A stretch of 22,339 nt of DNA from an uncultured Ruminococcus sp. (lineage in GTDB: Bacteria; Bacillota; Clostridia; Oscillospirales; Ruminococcaceae), in contig USEH01000013.1 in NCBI GenBank assembly GCA_900553675.1, forward strand, positions 1-22,339, read 5' to 3'. The notes below the pieces were generated by a model. It was given only the letters and a program-made list of their open reading frames with translations, searched no databases and was not told the DNA's origin. How positions within the stretch are numbered: position 1 is the first letter of the stretch; each line of letters begins with the position of its first letter. This document shows positions 15,350 through 22,256 of the stretch, piece by piece. Position numbers and translations under genes: made by a program.

Positions 15350-15616
15350 ATGAGAGTAAACGTTACAAACGGAACTTTATCACAAGAAGAAATCAACGCA
15401 TATGTAAGCCGCGCGGAGAGCATTCACAAGGGCAGGCAGATCGAAGAAATGAATCTTCGGCTCGACGGCGACTATGTCGACATTGAATATCACTTTGCTC
15501 CGGCAAACTTTGAAAGAATCCGCAGAATCACCGGATATCTTGTAGGAACCCTTGACCGCTTCAACAACGCAAAGCGCGCCGAGGTTGAAGACAGAGTTAA
15601 GCATTCTGTTTCATGA
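15350..15616 (+). CDS. Small protein like the C-terminal tail of class III ribonucleotide reductase (NrdD)
   Basis: An 88-residue protein. Its second half, RIRRITGYLVGTLDRFNNAK followed by RAEVEDRVKH, resembles the segment near the C-terminus of anaerobic ribonucleoside-triphosphate reductase (RVTGYL...RWN.GK..E..DR). The catalytic domain, the glycyl-radical motif and the four-Cys zinc ribbon are all absent. Such short proteins are, as I recall, common in Clostridia and are annotated after NrdD by similarity; the function is not established. The start follows AAAGGAAG. The promoter carries two NrdR-like boxes, which independently tie the gene to deoxynucleotide metabolism. It may modulate or bind NrdD (inference). 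It is a single-gene unit ended by a 22-bp stem terminator. Confidence 0.75.
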   Translation: MRVNVTNGTLSQEEINAYVSRAESIHKGRQIEEMNLRLDGDYVDIEYHFAPANFERIRRITGYLVGTLDRFNNAKRAEVEDRVKHSVS

Positions 15617-15664
15617 TTTCGCAGAGATAAGCACACCGTTTCATAAAGCCTCTTAGACAATCCC

Positions 15665-15719
15665 ATATAACGAAAAAATCCAGCCGAGATTTGCTCACGG
15701 CTGGATTTTTTCGTTATAT
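15665..15719. terminator. Bidirectional terminator with a perfect 22-bp stem
   Basis: Positions 15665-15686 pair without mismatch with 15698-15719; the core CCAGCCG/CGGCTGG is flanked by A6/T6 runs, so it terminates in both directions. It serves the NrdD-like gene (+) and the DUF4179-type gene (-), which converge on it. Confidence 0.9.
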
Positions 15720-15734
15720 ATCTTTATACGGAGT

Positions 15735-17081
15735 TTATCTGAAAGTGTCTAAGCCCTTGTCATCTGCGGGAACCCAAATGGTTATTTCCTTGGTCGGGTC
15801 GCCGATTTTGCGGGCGTATACTCTTACGATATCGTCTACGTATATTGGTGAGTAGAACTGCGCCTTCATGGTTGCAATCACTTCGCCTACTGTGGCGCCG
15901 CTGCCGCTGTAGCTGGTATTAACGGAAGAAATTTCAGCCCCTGATTCCGGCTTGATTTCAACAAGTATCTCATAGCACTCATTCAATATATTCTTATCCT
16001 CAGTCGGTTCCGACATCGCTCCAAGCTCGCCTTCAAGCTTAACACGCTCGTCGCTCATCATCCATGCGGTGAGATTTTCAATCTGTTCCTCAAAGGTTTC
16101 ACCCTGCTTGGATGCCGCCGCGTCAAGCTCCAGAATTTCCTTGTCCTTTGCAAAGTATTCATCACTGTTGGCAAGCTTTGTAAGGTAATTGATTGCATAG
16201 CAGTCAACCCCTGCAATGTTAACCCTATCAGCATTTGAATTTGTAAAATGAATTGACATATTGTCCGGTTCGACATATATCTCGTCTATTTCAAAGGTTA
16301 CGCCCTCTATTTCAAATGTAATATCCGGGCTGTAATGAAGCTGCCGAAGCGGTTGTGCTTCCTCCTTGGTTACGGTAAACTCGACGCAAAGCTCATCGGC
16401 ATATTTAATTGAGCCGTCTGCCGAAGTCAGATCATAAAAGATTATGCGGTTAACGCCATACATTCCAAGCGCCGTAGTGCTTTCCAGGGTGATAGTATCC
16501 GATGGATTGTCAAGACCGAAGTTGATGTAATTTAAAGCGGGATAAAACGCATCAAACTCTTGCGGTTTATTGCCATGCAGAGTATACCATTTACGTCCGT
16601 CTCCGTCAATTTCCATAGGTCCCGACAAATTACCGCTGCTGTCTACGTTTAATATATGCTGCATCTTATATCCGCCGTATTTAAGACCATTTTCAAAAAT
16701 GCCATCCTCATTGTGGAAGCTCACCGTGAAATCACCGTGAAATTCATTATCATCATAAAAGAGACTGTCAATCTTAACGCTATCCATCGTCAGCGTAATA
16801 TTCCCCTCGGTCACCGATTCGTCTATATGTCCTATTTTATTGTCAACAAGGTTCTGCCGTCTCTCAAATATCGCCGCGATAATAGCGTCGCTGTTTGCGG
16901 CAACCGTTATAACAAGCGATATCGACAGCAAAGCTGCGGCTGCTGCTATAATGATTCTTTTTACTATCGGCTTGACCTTGTGCGAAGCCTTAACATCAGG
17001 CTCTTCCATAAGCTCTTTCACCCAGCGGTCGTTTACCCCGCCTATGGCGTTGAGCAGCTTATCGGATTCAGATTTATTCAT
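15735..17081 (-). CDS. DUF4179-type membrane anti-sigma factor (pair A)
   Basis: A 448-residue protein: short cytoplasmic N-terminus with the motif LLNAIGGVNDRWVKEL (9-24), a TM helix at about 42-61, and a large extracellular region typical of DUF4179-containing proteins. The LxxxIGxxxD motif recurs in the two paralogues and is probably the sigma-binding part. AAAGGA precedes ATG 17081; the in-frame TTG at 17111 has no good site. It starts 35 bases after the sigma stop. Over most of its length it is very close to the protein at 19942-21300 (for example PSDTITL, GMYGVNRIIFYDLTSADGS, SPIYVDDIVRVYA) but has three rather than nine extracellular cysteines. The signal sensed is unknown. Confidence 0.82.
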   Translation of the reverse strand: MNKSESDKLLNAIGGVNDRWVKELMEEPDVKASHKVKPIVKRIIIAAAAALLSISLVITVAANSDAIIAAIFERRQNLVDNKIGHIDESVTEGNITLTMDSVKIDSLFYDDNEFHGDFTVSFHNEDGIFENGLKYGGYKMQHILNVDSSGNLSGPMEIDGDGRKWYTLHGNKPQEFDAFYPALNYINFGLDNPSDTITLESTTALGMYGVNRIIFYDLTSADGSIKYADELCVEFTVTKEEAQPLRQLHYSPDITFEIEGVTFEIDEIYVEPDNMSIHFTNSNADRVNIAGVDCYAINYLTKLANSDEYFAKDKEILELDAAASKQGETFEEQIENLTAWMMSDERVKLEGELGAMSEPTEDKNILNECYEILVEIKPESGAEISSVNTSYSGSGATVGEVIATMKAQFYSPIYVDDIVRVYARKIGDPTKEITIWVPADDKGLDTFR

Positions 17082-17116
17082 AAGCCATTCCTTTCCGAAA
17101 TATCTCCGCAAGGCGT

Positions 17117-17674
17117 TTATATGCTATAGCCTTTTTCTTCGAGATATTTCTTTAGATATTTTCTAAGTCTTCTTAATATCGAGGCGGCGGTATTTTTCTT
17201 GACTCCCAGCTTTTTAGACAGCACCTCAACCGGTTCCATGAGAAAGTACCTTCTCATGAAAATCTGCCTTTTATCCTTATCAATAGAAGCAAGCCATTCG
17301 TCGATAACCTCGCTCAGCTCATTTCCCTCGACAGCCTGAGCGCAAACGCTTTTATCGGGTATGCAATCCTCAAGCTCGGAAAGTGCAACAGCCATATTCT
17401 CCTGCCGCTTTGCGGTGTTCTGTTTTCTAAGCATATCCAAGGACAGATTTCTTGCAATTTTGAATAAATACGAGCCTAAGTTATCAGGCTTAACGGTTGC
17501 AACAGTCTTCCATGCGGTCATAAGAGTATCGTTAAGGCACTCCGCCGCGTCCTCCATGGAATCGGTTATCCCGAACGACAGCCGCTTGATGGCTGCGCCG
17601 TACTTTTTCTCGCTTTCGATTATTGCCGACTCTGAGCCTTGGCAATATAGCTCTATAATTTTTTCGTCCTCCAA
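17117..17674 (-). CDS. ECF-type sigma factor (pair A)
   Basis: A 185-residue sigma factor: region 2 (EKKYGAAIKRLSF, DAAECLNDTLMTAWKTV, LFKIARNLSLDMLRK) and region 4 (DKRQIFMRRYF, SKKLGVKKNTAASILRRLRK). The start is taken at TTG 17674, with AAGGTGG about eight bases upstream, because the two paralogues also begin at this aligned TTG (LEDEKII); an in-frame TTG at 17701 is the alternative. The leader carries a hairpin motif shared with the other two sigma genes. A sigma-A promoter lies at 17769-17797. The gene pairs with the DUF4179-type protein downstream. Confidence 0.88.
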   Translation of the reverse strand: MEDEKIIELYCQGSESAIIESEKKYGAAIKRLSFGITDSMEDAAECLNDTLMTAWKTVATVKPDNLGSYLFKIARNLSLDMLRKQNTAKRQENMAVALSELEDCIPDKSVCAQAVEGNELSEVIDEWLASIDKDKRQIFMRRYFLMEPVEVLSKKLGVKKNTAASILRRLRKYLKKYLEEKGYSI

Positions 17675-17702
17675 ATCGCCACCACCTTTATCTTTTTTCA
17701 AG

Positions 17703-17723
17703 ACGTCTCACCTATTAAGACGT
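17703..17723 (-). promoter_or_regulatory. Conserved leader hairpin of the pair A sigma gene
   Basis: ACGTCT/AGACGT encloses the loop core CACCTATTA (sense TAATAGGTG), about 30 bases before the TTG start. The same core is found before the pair C sigma gene, and a variant before the pair B gene. Confidence 0.5.
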
Positions 17724-17768
17724 GAAATCTGCCCCGAAAAGTGCAGCTTGGGAAAAGTTTTTTATATT

Positions 17769-17797
17769 ATTGTAGCCCGAAAGCCGTAATTCGTCAA
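17769..17797 (-). promoter_or_regulatory. Promoter of the pair A sigma gene
   Basis: Minus strand TTGACG (17797-17792), 17-bp spacer, TACAAT (17774-17769). The -35 directly follows the T-run of the preceding terminator. Confidence 0.7.
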
Positions 17798-17798
17798 C

Positions 17799-17834
17799 AA
17801 AAAGTACTGCCGCGATATGCGACAGTACTTTTTT
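17799..17834 (-). terminator. Terminator of the pair B anti-sigma gene
   Basis: AAAAAGTACTG-CGC stems (17799-17813 with 17819-17834, one G-T pair) with loop GATAT, flanked by A and T runs. It can work in both directions. Confidence 0.75.
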
Positions 17835-17846
17835 GGTTTTAATGGG

Positions 17847-19181
17847 TTATTCCGGCTTTTCGTATATCGTAACTCTTGCGCCGTCGAATTCTCTCAGCAG
17901 GTAGATTTCTAAGATTTCTTCCTCGTAGACGGGGGTTGAGAATTTAAGCTCGACAAGGGATTTAATATGGCAGTCAATAGTGCCGTCGTCGAATCTTTGA
18001 CTTCCCACGTATGCGTTCTGTGTGCGGGTAATAATCTCTGCGGTACAGCCGTCGGCAAGCTTGGCATAGACTTTATAGGCATACTTTTCAAGCTCGGCTT
18101 CGTGGGAATAAATATCTTGGCTGATTTCATATCTTTCCATTGGGTCCAAATCATCTTCTTTTCTTATCGGAATCTTTATAGTAGCTGTTTCGGGATAACC
18201 CTTAACGCTAACCTTAACACCACCGTACTCGGTTGTATACTCATTAAGCTCGGTATCATAATATTCTCTTTCAACCAAGCAATCCTTTAACATTTGGTCG
18301 AGCTGTACCTTGCTGGTGTCGAAGCTGAAGCCTTCGATATATGCAGAATAATAGAAATCATGACCGAAGTAATTGACCGTATCGGTGCCGTATTCCCGAA
18401 TGAAAACGGTAACTCCATACGGAGTGAATCTAATGCTTTCCAACGCCATTTCCTTGCCTTCGAGGTTAAACGTGCCGATAAGATCCCTGTATTTTTTAAC
18501 GATGCCCGGCTTGTCGGACATTTTGGGAAGCTCTAATTCAAAGGCGATTTCATCAGCATATTTCACCGAGCCGTCGTAGGAGGTGACATTTTCAAACGCG
18601 AAGGTAAATTCTCCGCTGTCCAAATCAGTTCTGAACATTGCGCTTATTGTGTCGGACGGATTTTCAAGACCGTAACCCACTAAGGCTATGGATGAGTCGG
18701 GGTCGCTTCCGCGCTCCTCCGGACCGTCTATAATGCCGACGGTATCTCTGTTGGTGAAAAATCCGATATCGCCCTCCTTTATTGCAATCCGGTCAAATGT
18801 CAGACCCTTATCGAATATTCCGTTGTTATTCTTAATGGTATAGTAAACGTAATATTCGTCTCCCCATGCAACCTTATCTATTGTCAGGGTGATGTCGCCA
18901 ACGGTCACGCTGTTGTCAACTTTAAGTGCGTAGGGGTCTACAAGCTCCTGCTCCCTTTGGAACAGCGACTTTATCAAATCCGCATTTGCAAAGCAGGTGA
19001 CCGCCAGAGCTATGCACATAACCGCGGCGACAAGCGATACAGCCAGCCTTTTCATCGGGCGGGCGGATGAATCCTTTATCTTTTCTCTTTTATTTTCGGG
19101 ACTCTCATAGCTTAAAGCACTTTCAATCATGCTGTCGCTGAGTTTTCCTATTGAATCGAGTATTCTTTGACTGTTCTTCAT
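17847..19181 (-). CDS. DUF4179-type membrane anti-sigma factor (pair B, divergent)
   Basis: A 444-residue protein with the same plan as its neighbours: cytoplasmic N-terminus with ILDSIGKLSDSMIESAL (7-23), TM at about 46-65, extracellular DUF4179-like region (GDITLTIDKV, GLENPSDTISAMF, SYDGSVKYADEIAFEL). It is much less similar to the pair A and C proteins than those are to each other, so it probably senses something different. AGGAGG nine bases before the ATG is the strongest ribosome site of the array. Its sigma partner upstream carries a frameshift, so this gene may now encode an anti-sigma without a working partner. Confidence 0.82.
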   Translation of the reverse strand: MKNSQRILDSIGKLSDSMIESALSYESPENKREKIKDSSARPMKRLAVSLVAAVMCIALAVTCFANADLIKSLFQREQELVDPYALKVDNSVTVGDITLTIDKVAWGDEYYVYYTIKNNNGIFDKGLTFDRIAIKEGDIGFFTNRDTVGIIDGPEERGSDPDSSIALVGYGLENPSDTISAMFRTDLDSGEFTFAFENVTSYDGSVKYADEIAFELELPKMSDKPGIVKKYRDLIGTFNLEGKEMALESIRFTPYGVTVFIREYGTDTVNYFGHDFYYSAYIEGFSFDTSKVQLDQMLKDCLVEREYYDTELNEYTTEYGGVKVSVKGYPETATIKIPIRKEDDLDPMERYEISQDIYSHEAELEKYAYKVYAKLADGCTAEIITRTQNAYVGSQRFDDGTIDCHIKSLVELKFSTPVYEEEILEIYLLREFDGARVTIYEKPE

Positions 19182-19200
19182 AATAAAACCTCCTGTCTTG

Positions 19201-19753
19201 TCAAACTATGTAGTCTTTAGCGGCAAGATACTCCTTTAAAGAGGTTCGCAGCCGCAAAAGCGTCGCCGCGACCGCTCCCTCGCGAATGCCCAGACTTTTT
19301 GCTATGCTTCGTGGTGTCAGAGCGGAAGTATCTGCGGATAAAAATTGCTCTCTTGTCCTCGCTGACGCTTAAAAGCCAGCTTTCTATCTCATTGGCAAGG
19401 CTGTCGTCGTCGATAATCTTGGCGTAAGCCTTTTCATCGGGAATGCACTCCTCCAGCTCCGAAAGGGCGATATGTACAGCGCCGCGCTTTTTCGCCGTCT
19501 TTTTCTTAACGCAGTTCAGCAAACAATTTCTTGCTATCCTGCAAAGATACGCCCTTAAATTCTTCGGCTTCGCTTCGGAAATGCTCTCCCACGCTTTAAG
19601 CAGGGTATCGTTAAAGCACTCCGCAGCGTCCTCCTTCGAGCCGGTTATTCTGTAGGAGAGACTTTTAAGCTCGCCGCCGTATTTAAGCTCGGTTTCTCTG
19701 AGAGCCGATTCGTCTCCTGCCAAGAAAAGTTCAATTATTCTCGCATCATCCAA
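19201..19753 (-). pseudogene. ECF-type sigma factor with a frameshift in region 4 (pair B)
   Basis: Reading from TTG 19753, the frame gives a normal sigma region 2 (RETELKYGGELKSLSYRITG, DAAECFNDTLLKAWESI) and runs to KRAIFIRRYFRSDT. It then leaves the family and ends at 19217 after a low-complexity tail. In the +1 frame the missing helix-turn-helix is intact (RSIAKSLGIREGAVAATLLR, then LRTSLKEYLAAKDYIV) and stops at 19201, where its paralogues end. Compared with them, two bases are lacking between about 19305 and 19318. AAGGAG touches the ATG at 19762 but is nine bases from the TTG, so the TTG is the start. Either a recent pseudogene or a sequence error; the rest of the gene is well preserved. 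Confidence 0.8.
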
Positions 19754-19785
19754 GCATTTCATCTCCTTATGCTTCTATCAAAAAG

Positions 19786-19804
19786 GCCTTTCACTAATAA
19801 AGAC
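19786..19804 (-). promoter_or_regulatory. Leader hairpin variant before the pair B sigma gene
   Basis: GCCTTT/AAAGAC (one G-T pair) encloses CACTAAT, the counterpart of the CACCTATTA hairpin loop of the other two sigma leaders, 33 bases before the TTG. No good sigma-A promoter was found upstream of it. Confidence 0.4.
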
Positions 19805-19842
19805 AACAAGCGGCTGTATAGTATTACTCAAAAATCAAAGAA

Positions 19843-19871
19843 AAATCGCCGAAAGCACTGTCCGGCGATTT
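19843..19871 (-). terminator. Terminator of the pair C anti-sigma gene
   Basis: AAATCGCCG (19843-19851) pairs with CGGCGATTT (19863-19871), an 11-base loop and a T-run on the minus strand side. Confidence 0.8.
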
Positions 19872-19878
19872 AATTATA

Positions 19879-19941
19879 TAGCTATTCGTTGAGTTCCGCA
19901 AGACCCCTATCTTTGGGATAAGCACAAACGTTGTTGTATAG
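19879..19941 (-). pseudogene. Divergent in-frame copy of a DUF4179-gene tail
   Basis: Directly after the TAA of the pair C anti-sigma gene, 20 further codons in the same frame end with YPKDRGLAELNE and TAG. This is plainly related to the true tail PAEDRGLREINK just before the TAA. The DNA matches too (AAGACCCCT core at 19900 and at 19960, offset 60 bases), including the bases after the stop. It is a tandem duplication or the remnant 3' end of a lost paralogue. Confidence 0.65.
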
Positions 19942-21300
19942 TTATTTGTTGATTTCCCGAAGACCCCTGTCTTCGGCGGGAATCCATATGTTTACCTCCT
20001 TAGATGGGTCGCCGATTTTGCTGGCGTATACCCTTACGATGTCGTCAACGTATATCGGTGAGGAAAATTCAGCCACGAACCCTGCGCAAACAGTATCCGG
20101 TGTCGCCGGAACCGCCCAGCCGCAGCAGGAGGTTTTCATTGAGACTACCTCTGCACCACATTCCGGCTTTAATTCAACAACAACCTCGTAGCACTCGTTG
20201 AGAAGCTTCTCATCCTCGGTGGGCTTCATTGCTGTAAGTACCTCATCATTCAATCTGCGAAGCTCCTCATCGTTTGAAGCCCATTCTGAATATTTCTCAT
20301 GAACTTCCCGCTCATCATACTCGCTTTCAAGCTGTAATCCGACTTTGTTCTCCTGATCAGAATACTTTTTGACTTTTTCAAAAAATTCATCGCCGTTGGC
20401 AAGCTTTGTGAAATAGTTGATTGCACAGCATTCAACCCCGCCGATGCTGACCGAATCGCCTGCCGGATTTGACATCTCCATATACAGTCGTGTGGAGTAA
20501 AGGTCAATGCGCATTAACAAAAACTCTGTATTTTCGATTTCAAATGTCAGATTCGGTTCGTAGTAATTGATCTGCATCAAGGGCTTGGCTTCTTCCTTTG
20601 TAACCGTAAACTCAACGCAAATCTCGTCTGCATACTTGACAGAGCCGTCCGCCGAGGTAAGGTCATAAAAGATAATGCGGTTTACGCCATACATTCCGTA
20701 TGACGGAGAGCTTTTCAGGGTGATAGTATCCGAGGGATCGTCAAGCCCGAAGTTGATCCGACTCAAAGCGGGATAGAACGCTTCAAACTTATCGGGCTGG
20801 TCGCCATTCAGGGTATACCATTTGCGCCCGTCTTCATCGATTTCCGAATCCGCGTGGAGCGTTCCGTTGCCGCTGTCGTCAAATATGCATTGCAGCTTAT
20901 ATCCGCCGTATTTCAGACCGCCTTCAAAAGCGCCGTCATTATTGTGAAAGCTGACGGTGTAGTTTGCAAAAATGTTATCGTCATCAAAGACGTTTTCAAC
21001 CGTAACGCTTTCTAAAGTCAGCGTTATATTTCCCACGGTTGCCGACTCGTCTATATGCCCTATCTTATTGTCAACAAGCTTCTGCCGGCGTTCAAATATC
21101 GCCGCGATAATAGCGTCGCTGTTGGCGGCGACCGTTATAACAAGCGATATTGAAAGCATAGCTGCTGCGGCAAGCATAACAATCCGCTTTATGCTCTTTT
21201 TCGGCTTTGAAAGCTTGGGATTCTCGGCATATGCTTCCTCGATATAGCTGTCCTTAAGTTTTCCTATTGCATTAAAAAGCTTTTCGTTTTTATCAGTCAT
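19942..21300 (-). CDS. DUF4179-type membrane anti-sigma factor (pair C)
   Basis: A 452-residue protein: N-terminal LFNAIGKLKDSYIEEAY (8-24), TM at about 40-58, then NSDAIIAAIFERRQKLVDNK and the extracellular region shared with the pair A protein. Its frame is nearly the same as that paralogue, but it has nine extracellular cysteines (LQC, EIC, VECC, NEC, PEC, SCC, TVC) against three there, so disulfide or redox chemistry could matter. AAAGGAG precedes the ATG, 30 bases after the sigma stop. A divergent copy of its own tail follows the stop codon. Role as anti-sigma is inferred from family and gene order. Confidence 0.82.
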   Translation of the reverse strand: MTDKNEKLFNAIGKLKDSYIEEAYAENPKLSKPKKSIKRIVMLAAAAMLSISLVITVAANSDAIIAAIFERRQKLVDNKIGHIDESATVGNITLTLESVTVENVFDDDNIFANYTVSFHNNDGAFEGGLKYGGYKLQCIFDDSGNGTLHADSEIDEDGRKWYTLNGDQPDKFEAFYPALSRINFGLDDPSDTITLKSSPSYGMYGVNRIIFYDLTSADGSVKYADEICVEFTVTKEEAKPLMQINYYEPNLTFEIENTEFLLMRIDLYSTRLYMEMSNPAGDSVSIGGVECCAINYFTKLANGDEFFEKVKKYSDQENKVGLQLESEYDEREVHEKYSEWASNDEELRRLNDEVLTAMKPTEDEKLLNECYEVVVELKPECGAEVVSMKTSCCGWAVPATPDTVCAGFVAEFSSPIYVDDIVRVYASKIGDPSKEVNIWIPAEDRGLREINK

Positions 21301-21330
21301 AATTTACTCCTTTCCAAGACAAGCAGCCGC

Positions 21331-21900
21331 CTAAACGGCATAGCCCTTGCCTTCGAGATATTCTTTAAGGGAGCATCTCAGCCTTGAAAGCGTTACTCGA
21401 AGGCTGCCCTCGTTGACACCAAGGCTTTTCGCGATTTCCCTTGCAGTCTCCATCTTAAAATATCTGCGGACAAATATTACCCGCTTCTCCTTTTCTATGC
21501 CTTCAAGCCAGCGGTTGATTTCCTCGGCAAGGGTGTTTTCGTCGATGACCTCAAAGAAATCGCCCGCACCCAATGCGGTAACGTCAGGCAGACAGTCGCC
21601 CAGCTCTTCAAGAGCAACGCTTACCGCACACCGCTTTTGAGTCTTTCGCTTCTTAAGACAGTCAAGCGAAATGTTCCTTGTAACCTTGGCAAGATATGCC
21701 CGCAGACTGTCCGGTCTGACAGAACCGACCGTTTTCCACGCCTGCATAAGGGCGTCGTTAAGACATTCCGCACTGTCGCCCTCAGAACCTGTTATTCTAA
21801 AGGAAAGCTTTTTCAGCTCATCGCCGTATTTTTTCTCCGTCTCCCTAAGGGCGGCTTCGTCACCGACTATGTAAAGCTGAATTATTTTTTCGTCCTCCAA
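21331..21900 (-). CDS. ECF-type sigma factor (pair C)
   Basis: A 189-residue sigma factor with region 2 (EKKYGDELKKLSFRITG, SAECLNDALMQAWKTV, AKVTRNISLDCLKK) and region 4 (EKRVIFVRRYF, REIAKSLGVNEGSLRVTLSR). It starts at TTG 21900 (LEDEKII, aligned with the pair A and B genes) with GGGAG eight bases upstream; a GTG at 21915 overlaps that ribosome site and is less likely. The linker has a short insertion (LGAGDFFEVIDE) compared with pair A. Own sigma-A promoter at 21981-22009 and the shared leader hairpin. Confidence 0.88.
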   Translation of the reverse strand: MEDEKIIQLYIVGDEAALRETEKKYGDELKKLSFRITGSEGDSAECLNDALMQAWKTVGSVRPDSLRAYLAKVTRNISLDCLKKRKTQKRCAVSVALEELGDCLPDVTALGAGDFFEVIDENTLAEEINRWLEGIEKEKRVIFVRRYFKMETAREIAKSLGVNEGSLRVTLSRLRCSLKEYLEGKGYAV

Positions 21901-21928
21901 GCTATCATCTCCCACACTTTAATAAAGA

Positions 21929-21948
21929 CGTCTTCACCTATTATGACG
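21929..21948 (-). promoter_or_regulatory. Conserved leader hairpin of the pair C sigma gene
   Basis: CGTC (21929-21932) pairs with GACG (21945-21948) around the loop core CACCTATTA, identical to that before the pair A sigma gene and at the same distance (about 29 bases) from the TTG start. Confidence 0.5.
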
Positions 21949-21980
21949 ACAAAACACACTGCCGTGTAACACTTTTTAAT

Positions 21981-22009
21981 ATTTTAGCTTATTTTTTCTG
22001 AACGGTCAA
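21981..22009 (-). promoter_or_regulatory. Promoter of the pair C sigma gene
   Basis: Minus strand TTGACC (22009-22004), 17-bp spacer, TAAAAT (21986-21981), starting right after the T-run of the terminator at 22011-22058. Confidence 0.65.
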
Positions 22010-22010
22010 T

Positions 22011-22058
22011 AAAAATACCGGCGCAGAATCACGCAAAGCGGTCTGCACCGGTATTTTT
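22011..22058. terminator. Bidirectional terminator at the head of the sigma array
   Basis: 22011-22027 pairs with 22042-22058 (AAAAATACCGG/CCGGTATTTTT plus GCAGA/TCTGC, one mismatch). It would end a minus-strand transcript from beyond the right window edge. Confidence 0.8.
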
Positions 22059-22094
22059 GTAGATAAAACTATGTTTCAATAGCAAAATTAAAAA

Positions 22095-22173
22095 AGTTTT
22101 CGATCCAGCCTTTTTCAAAAGGCTGGCGAGGGTCAAGGGGCGAGAAGCCCTTGCAGGGTCTTGGGGCAGCGCC
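22095..22173. repeat. Palindromic repeat-like element
   Basis: CCAGCCTTTT (22105-22114) pairs with AAAAGGCTGG (22117-22126). CAAGGG (22134-22139) pairs with CCCTTG (22148-22153). GGGTCAAGGGGC and GGGTCTTGGGGC are near-direct repeats (22130-22141, 22156-22167). The make-up resembles multi-copy intergenic palindromes I recall from Oscillospiraceae genomes; only one copy is in this window. No coding sequence is apparent here. Confidence 0.5.
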
Positions 22174-22256
22174 TCCTCTTAAACAAAAGTTGGGCGTTTC
22201 CGTCCTGCAATTGCAGACAATAGTGCGGCATATGCAGTAACTTGCATATCAACAAA

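Noticed and set aside
15350..15616. Calling the 88-residue protein a functional ribonucleotide reductase
   Set aside because: It has no catalytic domain, no glycyl-radical motif and no zinc ribbon; only the tail segment is similar.
19295..19299. Programmed -1 frameshift site (AAAAAG) in the pair B sigma gene
   Set aside because: A -1 shift leads to the wrong frame; the intact helix-turn-helix needs +1 or -2, so a classical -1 slippery site does not explain it.
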